Shown here piece after piece: positions 45,450 to 54,736 of a DNA stretch of 64,000 bases. The stretch comes from Neptunitalea chrysea. Its GTDB lineage: Bacteria > Bacteroidota > Bacteroidia > Flavobacteriales > Flavobacteriaceae. The stretch lies in contig NZ_BRVP01000001.1 of assembly GCF_027924145.1 (NCBI RefSeq), positions 124,001 to 188,000 on the forward strand, in the 5' to 3' direction. The translations under genes and the position numbers were made by a program. The stretch's first letter is position 1; each line of letters starts with the position of its first letter. The notes under the pieces are model-generated. The model was not told where the DNA came from. It worked only from the letters and a program-made list of their open reading frames with translations, and ran no database searches.

Positions 45450-45649
45450 TTGATGTTATTTTTGTAGAAACAGAATAATTTTGTTAAGAAGCAAAGCCAA
45501 TTCTGTTATTTTTTCTTAAAAAAAGATTAAAATATAACGTGTAAAAATACATTAGTGTGTATTTTTAATATAAAGTGTTATATTAGCGCAATAACAACCT
45601 CCCAAACTGTTGTTAATGTATTTTTTGTATTAACCCAAACCCTTAAAGG

Positions 45650-46246
45650 ATGATTAGAAATTTTTGGAATGAAACGTGGAAACCCCTACAATTTGATGAC
45701 AAGGTTTGTGAAACAGAGACCTTTAAAATCTCCAACTATGGTAGAATAATTGATTGTAGAGGAGAAGAGGAAGTGCTTGTCAAGTCTAAGTATGTAAATG
45801 GATATGAGAAATTGACGGTACGTCTTTCTCCCGATTACGTTAAGGAAAAGCAAGCAGCTACTAAAAAGAAAATTAACAAGTTTACTACACGTTATGTGCA
45901 CAAATTAGTGGCAGAACATTTTCTTGAAAAAGAAGAAGGCAAGCAGTATGTAATTCATGTTAACTACATTAAGAAGGAAAACAAGGTAGAGAACCTTAAA
46001 TGGGCAACTAAAAGAGAAAAAGAGTTGCATCAGTTTTCCAATCCAGAGTTTAAGAATATAGATAGAGGAGATCGTATCAAATATTCTAAACTTACCGAAG
46101 GAAGAGTTAAAATCTTAAAGAAAAAGTTATTAGACCCAAACAGAAGAACGCGTTTGAAAATTTTAGCAAAGCAATTTGGAGTGTCTGAAATGCAATTGCA
46201 TAGAATTAAAACCGGTGAAAACTGGGGGCATGTAACTATTGATTAG
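45650..46246 (+). CDS. NUMOD4/HNH-like protein, probably domesticated homing-endonuclease relative
   Basis: 198 residues. A NUMOD4 DNA-binding motif opens the protein (ETWKPLQFDD, then FKISNYGRIID and NGYEKLTVRL). The HNH-like part follows: RYVHKLVAEHFLEKEEGKQY, VIHVNYIKKENKVENLKWAT. In active relatives the core usually reads NHxDxNKxNN; here the residue before the His is Ile and the acidic position is Asn. The C terminus looks like a helix-turn-helix (LKILAKQFGVSEMQLHRIKT). It has its own transcript in a housekeeping setting, with no intron or intein nearby, and may act as a DNA-binding regulator. Confidence 0.75.
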   Translation: MIRNFWNETWKPLQFDDKVCETETFKISNYGRIIDCRGEEEVLVKSKYVNGYEKLTVRLSPDYVKEKQAATKKKINKFTTRYVHKLVAEHFLEKEEGKQYVIHVNYIKKENKVENLKWATKREKELHQFSNPEFKNIDRGDRIKYSKLTEGRVKILKKKLLDPNRRTRLKILAKQFGVSEMQLHRIKTGENWGHVTID

Positions 46247-46274
46247 ATTGAGGTCTTATGGAAAATAGACTATA

Positions 46275-46313
46275 AAAAAGGTGCTTTAAATTTTTATTAA
46301 AAGCACCTTTTTT
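46275..46313. terminator. Bidirectional terminator
   Basis: AAGGTGCTTTAAA on the left pairs with TTAAAAGCACCTT on the right with slight slippage. A and T runs on the two sides serve both the NUMOD4 gene and the convergent LOG-family gene. Confidence 0.82.
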
Positions 46314-46342
46314 AGGTTTATTATATGTTTAATATCTTATAG

Positions 46343-46924
46343 CTATATGTCTTCTTTTCCAATCCATTGGGTTACATTTGGCGCCTCATAGTTACGCATC
46401 TTTTCTAAAAGATCATCTATAGTATTACTAATGACCACCATTTGTCTGTAATTAGGTTTTAAAAGCCCTTTGTTAACCATGGTATCAAAAAAAGCGATGA
46501 GTTCATCATAATACCCAGCTATGTTTAAAATACCTATTGGCTTTTTATGTAATCCTAGTTGCGCCCATGTAAGCATTTCAAATAATTCATCTAAGGTACC
46601 ATAACCACCCGGTAATGTAATAACACCATCACATAGCTCGTTCATCTTTTCTTTACGTTCAAGCATGGTCTCTACTAAAATCAGTCGGTCTATACCTAAA
46701 TGAGCAACTTCTTTTTGTTGTAAAAAATAAGGGAGTACTCCAGTAACATTGCCATTGTTTTCCAAAACTCCATCGGCTAATTTTCCCATCAAACCCAGTT
46801 TAGAACCACCATAGATAAGCGTTATTTTTTGTTCCGCTAAAGCAGTTCCCAGTAAGTAGGCTTGTTCTTCAAATAGAGGGTCGGTACCCGAACTAGATCC
46901 ACAGAATACAACAATATTTTTCAT
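46343..46924 (-). CDS. LOG family protein (cytokinin-type nucleoside 5'-monophosphate phosphoribohydrolase fold)
   Basis: 193 residues. The Rossmann-like fold shows VVFCGSSSGTDPLFEEQAYL, LIYGGSKLGLMGKLADGVLE, MLERKEKMNELCDGVITLPG and the LOG motif PGGYGTLDELFEMLTWAQLG. Family members cleave nucleoside monophosphates to base plus ribose phosphate. The Arg and Glu of the catalytic MxxRK and PGGxGTxxE motifs are present. It follows metK by 36 bases on the same strand and may share its SAM-responsive transcript. Confidence 0.92.
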   Translation of the reverse strand: MKNIVVFCGSSSGTDPLFEEQAYLLGTALAEQKITLIYGGSKLGLMGKLADGVLENNGNVTGVLPYFLQQKEVAHLGIDRLILVETMLERKEKMNELCDGVITLPGGYGTLDELFEMLTWAQLGLHKKPIGILNIAGYYDELIAFFDTMVNKGLLKPNYRQMVVISNTIDDLLEKMRNYEAPNVTQWIGKEDI

Positions 46925-46960
46925 ATCAAAAAGTTTAAAGATGCTATGACATAAAGATAC

Positions 46961-48214
46961 TTAAGAAATACGAAAAACCTCTTTTACTTTGTCAACATAA
47001 TCTAATTTTTCCCAAGTAAATAACTCTACTTCTTTAGTAGTAGTATCACCGTTAGGAGCTGTAAAAACTTTAGTAATTTGCTGAGGCTTTCTTCCCATGT
47101 GTCCGTAAGCTGCAGTTTCACTGTAAATAGGATTACGTAATTTTAACCGTTGCTCAATAAAGTACGGCCTCATATCAAAAATAGAAGCAATCTTTTGAGC
47201 AATTTCTGCGTTGGTTAAATTGGTTTTATTGGTTCCGTAGGTATCAACAAAAATTCCCATAGGTTCTGCTACACCAATGGCATAACTTACCTGCACTAAA
47301 ATTTCGTTGGCCACACCGGCAGCTACTAAATTTTTTGCAATATGACGGGTAGCATAAGCCGCACTTCTATCTACTTTACTAGGGTCTTTACCAGAAAAAG
47401 CACCACCACCATGCGCACCTTTACCACCGTAGGTATCTACAATAATTTTACGCCCTGTTAATCCGGTATCACCATGAGGTCCCCCAATAACAAATTTACC
47501 TGTAGGGTTTATATGGTATTTAATATCTGCGTTAAACAAATGTGCATATTGGGGATGTTTTTCAATGATGCGCGGAATTAAAATGTTGGTAATATCTTCT
47601 TTAATTTTAGCCAACATAGCCAGCTCTTCATCAAAATCATCATGTTGGGTCGAAAGAACAATAGTATCAATACGCTCTGGTTTGTTATCATCGCTGTACT
47701 GCAACGTAACCTGACTCTTAGCATCTGGGCGTAAATAAGTAATTTCTTTGTTTTCTCTTCTAAGTTCGGCAAGTTCTTGTAGTAATTTATGAGACAAATC
47801 TAATGCTAATGGCATATAATCCTCAGTCTCATTAGAAGCGTATCCAAACATAATTCCTTGGTCACCTGCCCCCTGATCTTCTTTATTAACTTTATCTACT
47901 CCTTGATTAATTTCTGTAGATTGTTCATGTATAGCCGATAATACACCACACGAATTAGCCTCAAACATGTATTCGCTTTTGGTGTAGCCAATTTTTTTAA
48001 TTACTTGCCTGGCAATATCCTGTACATCCAGATAAGTAGTAGATTTTACTTCACCTGCTAAAATTACTTGTCCGGTTGTAACTAAGGTTTCACAAGCTAC
48101 TTTTGATTCTGAATCAAAAGCTAAAAAATTATCTATAAGAGCATCACTAATCTGATCTGCAATTTTATCAGGATGTCCTTCGCTAACGGATTCTGATGTG
48201 AAAAAATACGACAT
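46961..48214 (-). CDS. metK: S-adenosylmethionine synthetase
   Basis: Makes SAM from methionine and ATP. It has 417 residues. Motifs are [20 protein letters not shown], the [12 protein letters not shown] hexapeptide-like loop, [40 protein letters not shown] and [20 protein letters not shown]. All catalytic His, Asp and Lys residues appear present. The 594-base divergent region upstream carries a SAM-II-like riboswitch on the metK strand about 170 bases before the start, so its product probably represses it. It uses the methionine made by the genes on the other side. Confidence 0.98.
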   Translation of the reverse strand: MSYFFTSESVSEGHPDKIADQISDALIDNFLAFDSESKVACETLVTTGQVILAGEVKSTTYLDVQDIARQVIKKIGYTKSEYMFEANSCGVLSAIHEQSTEINQGVDKVNKEDQGAGDQGIMFGYASNETEDYMPLALDLSHKLLQELAELRRENKEITYLRPDAKSQVTLQYSDDNKPERIDTIVLSTQHDDFDEELAMLAKIKEDITNILIPRIIEKHPQYAHLFNADIKYHINPTGKFVIGGPHGDTGLTGRKIIVDTYGGKGAHGGGAFSGKDPSKVDRSAAYATRHIAKNLVAAGVANEILVQVSYAIGVAEPMGIFVDTYGTNKTNLTNAEIAQKIASIFDMRPYFIEQRLKLRNPIYSETAAYGHMGRKPQQITKVFTAPNGDTTTKEVELFTWEKLDYVDKVKEVFRIS

Positions 48215-48380
48215 AATCTTTCTCTATTTTAATGTTACTCACTCCGTGAGATTTTATGTTTCGGGTTGTGCCGAAAAAAATAATATTCTAGTTATAATGA
48301 AACTTTGCAAACTACATTTGGTAGTTCACTTCTTAGAGAAATAAAAAATGACCGAAAGGTTATCTAAAGAGTAGACGTGT

Positions 48381-48430
48381 ACTGCTTTAGCATTTTTTAT
48401 GGAGGTCGCAATCAGTCAAATTTATCCTCT
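48381..48430 (-). ncRNA. SAM-II riboswitch in the metK leader
   Basis: Read on the minus strand, the 50 bases show the conserved blocks of the SAM-II pseudoknot in order: a P1 arm GAGG, the AUUUGACUGA loop, UUGCGA, the P1 arm CCUC, AUAAA and GCUAAAG. The loop ACUG can pair with the terminal CAGU to make the pseudoknot, replacing the ACC/GGG pairing of the well-studied alphaproteobacterial RNA. Length and spacing fit (canonical about 52 bases). SAM-II is known mainly from Alphaproteobacteria, with Bacteroidetes members as I recall. The rest of the metK leader down to 48215 shows only a weak hairpin with T run near 48350. Confidence 0.68.
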
Positions 48431-48511
48431 AATGGGGCAAAGGTATGAAAACAAATATTAATAAAAACCTAATTGCGCGGAATATTTTTAGCTAAAAAAA
48501 TGTAAAAATAT

Positions 48512-48543
48512 TTGGTTTATATATTTAATATGACGTTACTTTG
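48512..48543 (+). promoter_or_regulatory. Probable promoter of the SAM-I-controlled met operon
   Basis: TTG at 48512-48514 and TACTTTG at 48537-48543 (one base short of the TAnnTTTG box) are 22 bases apart. Transcription would start about 25 bases before the riboswitch. Confidence 0.45.
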
Positions 48544-48573
48544 CATTGTTAAAAGTTCAAATACTTATTGAAG

Positions 48574-48684
48574 TGTTATCAAGAAAGGCGGAGGGAATAG
48601 ACCCTGAGAAGCCTTGGCAACCCTTTATTCTTTTATAAAGAAGGTGCTAAATTCTACCTCGAATATACGAGAGGATAGATAACA
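48574..48684 (+). ncRNA. SAM-I (S-box) riboswitch upstream of metY
   Basis: Closing helix TGTTATC (48574-48580) with GATAACA (48678-48684). The S-box core is complete: AAGAAAGGCGGAGGGA, GACCC, GAGAAGCC, TTGGCAACCC, AAGGTGCTAAATTCTACC and GAGGATAGATAA. After it, TAATAC/GTATTA with a T-rich tail (48688-48720) could be the expression-platform terminator. It precedes metY by 124 bases. SAM binding is expected to lower expression of the homocysteine-forming genes. Confidence 0.95.
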
Positions 48685-48808
48685 ACGAGTAATACTTTCT
48701 GTATTATTTTAGTTTTTCTTAATAACATTTTTCTGTAAGCAGCCTTTGATAAAAGGCCTTGTTTGGCTTTTGGTTTAATATTTTTTATTTAACTAAATGT
48801 AAAGAAAA

Positions 48809-50083
48809 ATGAGCGCATTAAAATTTTCAACCAACGCCCTACATGCAGGGCATCAGGTAACCGACCATGCAGGTGCTAGAGCAGTACCTATTTACCAAAC
48901 CACTTCGTATGTATTTAATGATACCGAGCATGCGGCTAATGTATTTGGTTTGGCTGAACCAGGATTCATCTATACCCGATTAAACAATCCTACAAATGAT
49001 GTTTTAGAGCAACGTTTGGCAGCTCTTGAAGGAGGTGTTGGTGCGGTAGTTACTGCATCGGGGACGGCTGCAATTACTACTACATTATTAACTTTGCTAA
49101 AAGCAGGAGATCATATTGTGGCATCTACCAGTTTATATGGTGGTACGTATAATCTTTTAAATGTTACTTTGCCAAGATTAGGGATTACCACCACCTTTGT
49201 AGATCCTGATAATCCTGAAAATTTTGAAAAGGAAGTACAGGAGAATACCCGTGCTTTTTTTGCAGAAAGTTTAGGAAATCCGAAACTGGATGTGTTAGAT
49301 CTTGAAGCTATATCTTCTATAGCAAAGGCTGCTGGAGTACCTTTTATTGTGGATAATACAGTGGCTACACCTTATCTCTTAAAGCCTATTGAATATGGTG
49401 CCGATATTGTAATTCATTCGTTGACTAAATATATTGGGGGGAATGGCACTTCTTTAGGCGGTGTTATTATTGATGGTGGTAATTTTAAATGGGATAACGG
49501 TAAGTTTCCGGAGTTTACAGAACCCTCTCCAGGCTATCACGGTCTTAAATTGTATGAAGCAGTAGGGAATCTTGCATTTATTGTAAAAATTAGAGTTGAG
49601 GGTTTACGTGATTTAGGAGCAGCTTTAAGTCCGTTTAATGCATTCCAAATAATACAAGGGTTAGAGACCTTGCCTTTGCGTATTAAAAAACATAGTGAGA
49701 ATGCTTTGGAGTTGGCACAATGGTTAGAAGATCAGCCACAAGTGGCTTGGGTAAATTATCCGGGATTAGTCTCATCTAAATATCATAGCCTAAGTGGAAA
49801 GTATTTGTCTGAAGGACAAAGCGGTATTGTAACCTTTGGTTTAGAAGGGGGCTATGATGCAGCTAAAAAAGTAGCAGATGAAACAACATTATTTTCGTTA
49901 TTAGCGAATATTGGAGATACCAAATCTCTTATTATACATCCTGCGAGTACTACGCATCAACAGTTGACAGATGAACAACAGGTAACAACCGGAGTAACTA
50001 AAGACTTAATTAGATTGTCGGTAGGGTTAGAAGATATTACAGACCTTAAAGCCGAATTGGAAACTATTTTTAAAACGATATAA
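48809..50083 (+). CDS. metY: O-acetylhomoserine sulfhydrylase (MetY)
   Basis: A PLP enzyme of the Cys/Met metabolism family that forms homocysteine from O-acetylhomoserine and sulfide. It has 424 residues, the longer size typical of MetY. Motifs are STNALHAGHQVTDHAGARAV, PIYQTTSYVFNDTEHAANVF, FIYTRLNNPTNDVLEQRLAA, SLGNPKLDVLDLEAISSIAK, the pyridoxal Lys in IHSLTKYIGGNGTSLGGVI and GDTKSLIIHPASTTHQQLTD. It is first in the operon controlled by the SAM-I riboswitch, and the acetyltransferase that makes its substrate is encoded next. Confidence 0.95.
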   Translation: MSALKFSTNALHAGHQVTDHAGARAVPIYQTTSYVFNDTEHAANVFGLAEPGFIYTRLNNPTNDVLEQRLAALEGGVGAVVTASGTAAITTTLLTLLKAGDHIVASTSLYGGTYNLLNVTLPRLGITTTFVDPDNPENFEKEVQENTRAFFAESLGNPKLDVLDLEAISSIAKAAGVPFIVDNTVATPYLLKPIEYGADIVIHSLTKYIGGNGTSLGGVIIDGGNFKWDNGKFPEFTEPSPGYHGLKLYEAVGNLAFIVKIRVEGLRDLGAALSPFNAFQIIQGLETLPLRIKKHSENALELAQWLEDQPQVAWVNYPGLVSSKYHSLSGKYLSEGQSGIVTFGLEGGYDAAKKVADETTLFSLLANIGDTKSLIIHPASTTHQQLTDEQQVTTGVTKDLIRLSVGLEDITDLKAELETIFKTI

Positions 50084-50094
50084 TATTATATATA

Positions 50095-53000
50095 GTGTCA
50101 AATACATTGCATACCATCCAGCTTGCATCTTTTGTAACTGAAGGGGGGAACTTTTTTAATGACCTTCCTTTAAGTTACCAACATTTTGGTCAGCCTATTG
50201 GTGCTGCACCCGTGGTATTGGTAAACCATGCTTTAACTGGAGACTCTAATGTTTCGGGGCCTAATGGTTGGTGGAGTTCACTTATTGGAGAAGGGAAAAG
50301 TATAGATACCGATACGTATACCGTACTTAGCTTTAATATTCCCGGAAATGGATACGACGGTTTTGTAATAGAAGATTATAAGGCTTTTATAGCTAGAGAT
50401 GTAGCTCGTGTTTTCTTAGCAGGATTAGAACAATTAAAGGTAACACATTTATATGCTTTAATTGGAGGTTCTTTAGGAGGAGGTATTGCCTGGGAAATGA
50501 GTTGTATTCAAACAGATATTTCAGATCATTTGATAACCATAGCAACTGATTGGAAGGCCACCGACTGGCTTATTGCAAATTGCCAGATTCAGGAACAAAT
50601 ATTACAGAATTCTAATAATCCGGTGCACGATGCGCGTATGCATGCTATGTTATGTTACAGAACTCCGGAGTCGTTTAAGGCAAAGTTTCAGCGAAGCACC
50701 AATGCAGAGTTAAAGATATTTAATGTAGAGAGCTGGTTATTGCATCATGGAGCTAAGTTGCAAGAACGTTTTCAATTGTCTGCTTATAGATTAATGAATC
50801 AGCTTTTAAAAACAATTGATGTAACTAGAGATAGAGAAAATATAACAGCCGTATTTAACAGTATTAAAGCAGCGATACATATTGTAGGGGTAGATTCTGA
50901 TTTGTTTTTTTCGGCTGAAGAAAATAGGGATACCTACCGTAAGCTGGCACAAACCAAGAGCAATGTTACCTATGGCGAAATTAAATCGGTACATGGACAC
51001 GACGCTTTTTTAATAGAATTTGAACAACTAGAAAAATTGATCAGTAAGGTGTTTCCGTCACCTAAATATAAAAGAATGAAAGTAGTAAAATTTGGAGGGA
51101 AGTCATTGGCAAATGGCGAGGGATTAGCGAATACATTAGAAATTATTAATGAGCGTGTAGCTGCTAAAGAGCGTATTGCAGTTGTGGTGTCTGCAAGAGG
51201 TAAGGCAACAGATCAGTTAGAGCGTATGCTGTATAGAGCTGCTCTTGGTAAAAATATAGAGGAAGATTTTGAAAAGTTTAAACAATATCAGCTACTAGTT
51301 ACAGATGTAGATATTAATGAAGAACTTGCTACTTTACATAAGATATTTGAAGGGGTTACGCTACTAAGAGATTACAGCGAAAAAGTAAAAGATCAGGTAT
51401 TGTCTCAAGGAGAAATTATTGCTGGGAAAACCATAGCTAAATTGTTAAATGATAAAGGGGTTGCTGCTAATTTTGCAGATAGCAGAACATTGCTGGTGAC
51501 CGATAATACCTTTGGGAATGCACAACCTAATCATTCTTTATCTAAAGAAAAGGTAGTAGCATACTTTAACGAGCACAGAGATGCGGTACAAATTGTAACC
51601 GGATTTATTGGGGCTACTAAAGAAGGAGAAACCACTACATTGGGTAGAAACGGAAGTAATTACACCGCTTCTTTATTAGCCAATTATTTAGATGCTGAGG
51701 AGTTACAAAATTATACGCATGTAAATGGTATTTACACTGCCAACCCCGATTTAGTAGCTGATGCCGAAATAATAAAAGAACTTTCGTATGAAGAGGCCAA
51801 TGAATTGGCCAATTTTGGGGCAAACATATTACATGCAAAAACCATTATACCGTTAATAGAAAAGAACATTCCGTTGCGTATTTTAAATACGTTTGATACG
51901 GAAAATCAAGGTACAACAATTCACTCTAATGCGCCGTCACAAGGAATCAGATCGGTGTCTACTTTTCAAAATGTTGCTTTAATTAACTTAGAAGGTAGAG
52001 GGCTACTTGGAAAAGCGGGTGTAGATGCACGTATTTTTAAAGCACTTGGGGCTAAACAAATTAGTGTAAGTATCATTTCGCAGGGTTCTTCAGAACGTGG
52101 AATAGGGTTGGTAGTGGATTCTAAAGATGCCTTTGAGGCTAAAAAAGCATTAGAGCTTGAGTTTGAAAATGACTTCTATACCAACGATGTAAGTGAAGTG
52201 TATGTAAATACCGATGTATCTGTTATTTCTATTGTGGGACAAGAGTTAGCTACTTTTAATAAACCCTATGATGCCTTAATTAAAAACCAGATTGTTCCGT
52301 TGTTACTTAATAATACAGTAACTGGTAAGAATGTTAGTTTGGTAGTGAAACGTTCACAGGTAACCAAAGCAATTAATATAATTCATGGGGAAATATTCGG
52401 TATTTCTAAAAAAGTAAATTTAGTACTATTTGGTCATGGTACGGTTGGTGGTACCTTGATAGATCAGGTGTTAAATGCACGTGAGAGTATTTTAGAGCGT
52501 AAAGGGTTAGCCGTGAATATTGTGGCTATTCTAAATTCTAAAAAAATACTATTTAGTGCTAACGGAGTAACAGGAGACTGGAAAACTCAACTAGCGGAAA
52601 GTACGATTGCTAATAATGGTTTACAAGGATTGTTTGAATTGATAGATAATTCGCATTTAGGAAACCTGATTGCAGTAGATTCTACTGCTAATAAAGACTT
52701 TGTTGCTAATTATATTCCTTTAGTAGAAAACGGATTTGATTTAGTGTCTGCTAATAAGATAGCTAATACGATTTCATTAGATTTTTATAAAGAGCTGCGT
52801 GATGTATTAAACAAATACCAGAAGAAGTATTTATACGAAACAAATGTAGGTGCCGGATTGCCTTTGATTGATACCATTAGTTTATTGCATAATTCAGGTG
52901 AAAATATTACGCGTATTAATGGGGTGTTTAGTGGTACATTAAGTTATTTGTTCAATACGTTTTCTGAAAGTGATGCGCCATTCAGTGAGGTGTTACAAAC

Positions 53001-53496
53001 GGCTATTGATAGTGGCTATACAGAACCAGACCCAAGAGACGATTTAAGTGGGGTAGATGTGGGTAGAAAATTGCTGATTTTAGCTAGAGAGTTAGACTTG
53101 GCAAATGAGTTTGAAGATGTAAAGATTCAGAATTTAATACCTGAAAATTTACAAGATACTACGGTATCAGAGTTTTTAGGAAGGCTAGCAGAGTTGAATC
53201 CGGTATTTGAAGCAATTAAAAAGAACCAGAAGCCTGGACATGTATTGCGTTATGTTGGCGATTTACATGGAGACTTATTTAAGGATGATGGAGCAAAGCT
53301 AGATGTAAAATTGGTGTCGGTGCCTAAAGAAAGTGCTTTAGGACAAGTTAAAGGATCCGATTCTATTTTTGAAATATATACGGAGTCTTATGGAGAGCAC
53401 CCTATTGTAATTCAGGGGGCAGGTGCAGGAGCAGCAGTAACGGCAAGGGGTGTCTTTGGTGATATTTTAAGATTAGCTGAAAAAAATATTCACTAA
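50095..53496 (+). CDS. Fused homoserine O-acetyltransferase - aspartate kinase - homoserine dehydrogenase
   Basis: 1133 residues with three enzymes of one pathway. Residues 1-325 are a MetX-like alpha/beta hydrolase: HALTGDSNVSGPNGWW, nucleophile Ser in LIGGSLGGGIAWEM, Asp in VGVDSDLFFSAEEN and His in VHGHDAFLIEF. An aspartate kinase follows from about 328 (MKVVKFGGKSLANGEGLANT), with ACT regulatory repeats around 600-750. Homoserine dehydrogenase starts near 775 with the NAD loop GHGTVGG at 780-786, the catalytic stretch GVFSGTLSYLFNTFSES and YTEPDPRDDLSGVDVGRKLL. The start is GTG, 11 bases after metY. In ordinary KFGGTSV kinases Thr occupies the place of Lys here. The fusion makes O-acetylhomoserine from aspartate semialdehyde and commits flux to methionine under SAM control. 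Confidence 0.92.
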   Translation: MSNTLHTIQLASFVTEGGNFFNDLPLSYQHFGQPIGAAPVVLVNHALTGDSNVSGPNGWWSSLIGEGKSIDTDTYTVLSFNIPGNGYDGFVIEDYKAFIARDVARVFLAGLEQLKVTHLYALIGGSLGGGIAWEMSCIQTDISDHLITIATDWKATDWLIANCQIQEQILQNSNNPVHDARMHAMLCYRTPESFKAKFQRSTNAELKIFNVESWLLHHGAKLQERFQLSAYRLMNQLLKTIDVTRDRENITAVFNSIKAAIHIVGVDSDLFFSAEENRDTYRKLAQTKSNVTYGEIKSVHGHDAFLIEFEQLEKLISKVFPSPKYKRMKVVKFGGKSLANGEGLANTLEIINERVAAKERIAVVVSARGKATDQLERMLYRAALGKNIEEDFEKFKQYQLLVTDVDINEELATLHKIFEGVTLLRDYSEKVKDQVLSQGEIIAGKTIAKLLNDKGVAANFADSRTLLVTDNTFGNAQPNHSLSKEKVVAYFNEHRDAVQIVTGFIGATKEGETTTLGRNGSNYTASLLANYLDAEELQNYTHVNGIYTANPDLVADAEIIKELSYEEANELANFGANILHAKTIIPLIEKNIPLRILNTFDTENQGTTIHSNAPSQGIRSVSTFQNVALINLEGRGLLGKAGVDARIFKALGAKQISVSIISQGSSERGIGLVVDSKDAFEAKKALELEFENDFYTNDVSEVYVNTDVSVISIVGQELATFNKPYDALIKNQIVPLLLNNTVTGKNVSLVVKRSQVTKAINIIHGEIFGISKKVNLVLFGHGTVGGTLIDQVLNARESILERKGLAVNIVAILNSKKILFSANGVTGDWKTQLAESTIANNGLQGLFELIDNSHLGNLIAVDSTANKDFVANYIPLVENGFDLVSANKIANTISLDFYKELRDVLNKYQKKYLYETNVGAGLPLIDTISLLHNSGENITRINGVFSGTLSYLFNTFSESDAPFSEVLQTAIDSGYTEPDPRDDLSGVDVGRKLLILARELDLANEFEDVKIQNLIPENLQDTTVSEFLGRLAELNPVFEAIKKNQKPGHVLRYVGDLHGDLFKDDGAKLDVKLVSVPKESALGQVKGSDSIFEIYTESYGEHPIVIQGAGAGAAVTARGVFGDILRLAEKNIH

Positions 53497-53519
53497 TTTA
53501 GAAGCATTAAACAGTAGTC

Positions 53520-54692
53520 ATGAGTGATAGAAGTTATAAGTTTGAAACAGAAGCTGTTAGAACGCAGTTAGAGAGAAGTCAATTTTCAGAACATAGTACA
53601 CCGTTATATTTAACATCAAGTTTTGTGTTTGATGATGCTGAAGATATGCGTGCTTCATTTGCAGAAGAGAAAAGTAAAAACTTATATAGTAGGTTTAGCA
53701 ACCCAAATACAAGCGAGTTTGTAGAGAAAATATGTAAGATGGAAGGTGCTGAGGCAGGTTATGCCTTCGCTACCGGTATGGCGGCTGTGTATAATACCTT
53801 GGCGGCCTTATTAAGTGCGGGAGATCATATAGTTTCTGCAAGTAGTGTATTTGGGTCTACCCATTCATTATTTAAAAAGTATTTGCCAAAGTGGAATATA
53901 GAAACTTCATATTTTAAGGTGAACGAACCAGAAACTATAGAAAGTTTTATTCAGCCAAATACAAAAATTTTATATGCTGAAACCCCTACCAATCCGGCAA
54001 TAGATATTCTAGATTTAGAATTGTTGGGTAACATCGCTAAAAAGCATGATCTTATTTTGGTGATAGATAATTGTTTTGCAACTCCTTACATTCAAAACCC
54101 AATTAAATACGGTGCAGACTTAGTAGTACACTCAGCTACTAAGTTAATTGATGGCCAAGGTAGAGTATTAGGGGGAGTAGCTGTTGGGAGAGCCGATTTA
54201 ATTAGAGAAATTTATTTGTTTAGTCGTAATACAGGGCCAGCAATGTCCCCGTTTAATGCGTGGGTATTGTCAAAGAGCTTAGAGACTTTATCGGTACGAA
54301 TTGAAAAGCATTGTGAAAATGCGTTAAAGGTAGCACAGTTTTTAGAAGGACACCCTGCAGTTTCTTCGGTTAAGTACCCATTTTTGCCATCGCATCCACA
54401 GTATAAAACGGCTATGAAGCAAATGAAATTAGGGGGTAATATTGTGGCTTTTGAAATTAAAGGAGGTATTGAAACAGGTAGGGCGTTTTTAAATAAAATT
54501 AAGATGTGTTCGCTATCTGCAAACCTCGGAGATACCCGTACAATTGTAACCCATCCTGCTTCTACAACGCATAGCAAACTTTCTGAAGATGAGCGTTTAG
54601 CGGTAAGTATTACAGATGGTTTAGTAAGAACTTCTATAGGCTTGGAACATGTAGATGATATAATCTATGATATAAATCAGGCTTTATCCTAA
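53520..54692 (+). CDS. metZ: O-succinylhomoserine sulfhydrylase-like PLP enzyme (MetZ)
   Basis: 390 residues, same PLP family as metY but of the shorter MetZ/cystathionine gamma-synthase branch. It shows FETEAVRTQLERSQFSEHST, PLYLTSSFVFDDAEDMRASF, LYSRFSNPNTSEFVEKICKM, YAETPTNPAIDILDLELLGN, pyridoxal Lys in VVHSATKLIDGQGRVLGGVA and GDTRTIVTHPASTTHSKLSE. Having both MetY and MetZ implies redundancy or different substrate preference. It lies 23 bases after the fusion gene and in the same operon. Confidence 0.92.
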   Translation: MSDRSYKFETEAVRTQLERSQFSEHSTPLYLTSSFVFDDAEDMRASFAEEKSKNLYSRFSNPNTSEFVEKICKMEGAEAGYAFATGMAAVYNTLAALLSAGDHIVSASSVFGSTHSLFKKYLPKWNIETSYFKVNEPETIESFIQPNTKILYAETPTNPAIDILDLELLGNIAKKHDLILVIDNCFATPYIQNPIKYGADLVVHSATKLIDGQGRVLGGVAVGRADLIREIYLFSRNTGPAMSPFNAWVLSKSLETLSVRIEKHCENALKVAQFLEGHPAVSSVKYPFLPSHPQYKTAMKQMKLGGNIVAFEIKGGIETGRAFLNKIKMCSLSANLGDTRTIVTHPASTTHSKLSEDERLAVSITDGLVRTSIGLEHVDDIIYDINQALS

Positions 54693-54736
54693 AAAAATAA
54701 GTTAAAATCGCATACATTAAAATTAATTTATGTAGG

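Noticed and set aside
48340-48460. A second SAM-I element on the metK strand
   Set aside because: GCTAAAG and AGATAACC look S-box-like, but the 5' half (GGAGGGA, GGCAACC and the P1 partner) is missing. The sequence fits SAM-II block order better.
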